Source: Lysobacter capsici
GTDB lineage: Bacteria; Pseudomonadota; Gammaproteobacteria; Xanthomonadales; Xanthomonadaceae
NCBI RefSeq assembly: GCF_014779555.2
Contig: NZ_CP094357.1
Location: forward strand, 806,001 to 870,000
Direction: 5' to 3'
DNA: 64,000 nt
The position numbers and the translations under genes are program-made. This document shows positions 62,231 to 64,000 of this stretch, piece after piece. The notes under the pieces are model-generated. The model searched no databases and was not told where the DNA came from. It was given only the letters and a program-made list of their open reading frames with translations. Positions within the stretch are counted from its first letter, which is position 1. Each line of letters starts with the position of its first letter.

Positions 62231-62293
62231 CGGACGTGCCGGTAACCACGCCCGGATAGAATTGGGGTTCCCCCCTGTAGGAGCAGCCCCAGC

Positions 62294-64000
<1,707 letters not shown>

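Noticed and set aside
62166-62293. A glmS ribozyme or riboswitch upstream of glmS
   Set aside because: The leader is short and occupied by the dyad repeats and sigma-54 region; no glmS ribozyme core was recognised, and that class is mainly in Firmicutes.

Overview
The window is about two-thirds or more G+C and is densely coded on both strands. Protein families, gene order and repeats point to a gammaproteobacterium of the Xanthomonadaceae/Lysobacteraceae, most likely Lysobacter or a close relative. Supporting evidence is the complete F-type ATP synthase operon, a PDH E3 with its own lipoyl domain, the YajQ/DUF1415 pair, a MacB-like exporter run by a sigma-54 response regulator, and abundant xanthomonad-type short palindromic repeats. 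The species assignment is inference; there is no rRNA in the window.

Positions 1-4.1 kb hold ordinary chromosomal genes: a cysteine hydrolase fragment, a small monooxygenase, an Lrp regulator, a polysaccharide deacetylase and an ECF sigma factor with a membrane partner. Positions 4.5-11.9 kb hold the most unusual locus, a refractile-body (R-body) gene cluster. It has its own sigma factor, four proteins with RebB-type domains, a 767-residue protein that I read as a divergent adenosine-deaminase-fold metalloenzyme, two low-complexity unknowns and a Crp/Fnr regulator at the end. An 800-bp repeat-rich tract follows it (11.9-12.7 kb).

Positions 12.7-25.6 kb carry housekeeping genes: tesA next to ybbA-ybbP, rsmC-rsuA-HAD phosphatase, DUF1415-yajQ, a zinc alcohol dehydrogenase and an EamA transporter. 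Positions 25.8-35.5 kb carry a double-VOC protein, OmpW-like and other outer-membrane barrels, a YggN-like protein, and the PDH E2 and E3 genes (aceF, lpdA). Positions 35.8-43.3 kb are atpIBEFHAGDC with promoter and terminator; three of its spacers carry related GGGAATC-type inverted repeats. Positions 43.7-49.3 kb hold gtrA, a glycosyltransferase, an ADP-ribosylglycohydrolase coupled to a polytopic membrane protein, and glmU.

Positions 49.4-62.1 kb, mostly on the minus strand, hold a secreted GH18 (EndoH-like) enzyme, an SDR with a divergent ArsR-like regulator, a two-component system (NtrY-like kinase and NtrC-like regulator), a DUF885 peptidase-like protein, and a MacAB-type export operon (HlyD, small coupled protein, ATPase, two FtsX permeases). 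That operon starts with a GG-N10-GC sigma-54 promoter preceded by an inverted-repeat array, so the nearby sigma-54 activator is its probable regulator. glmS begins divergently at 62294 and runs off the end of the window.

No tRNA, rRNA, CRISPR array, transposase or integrase was recognised.
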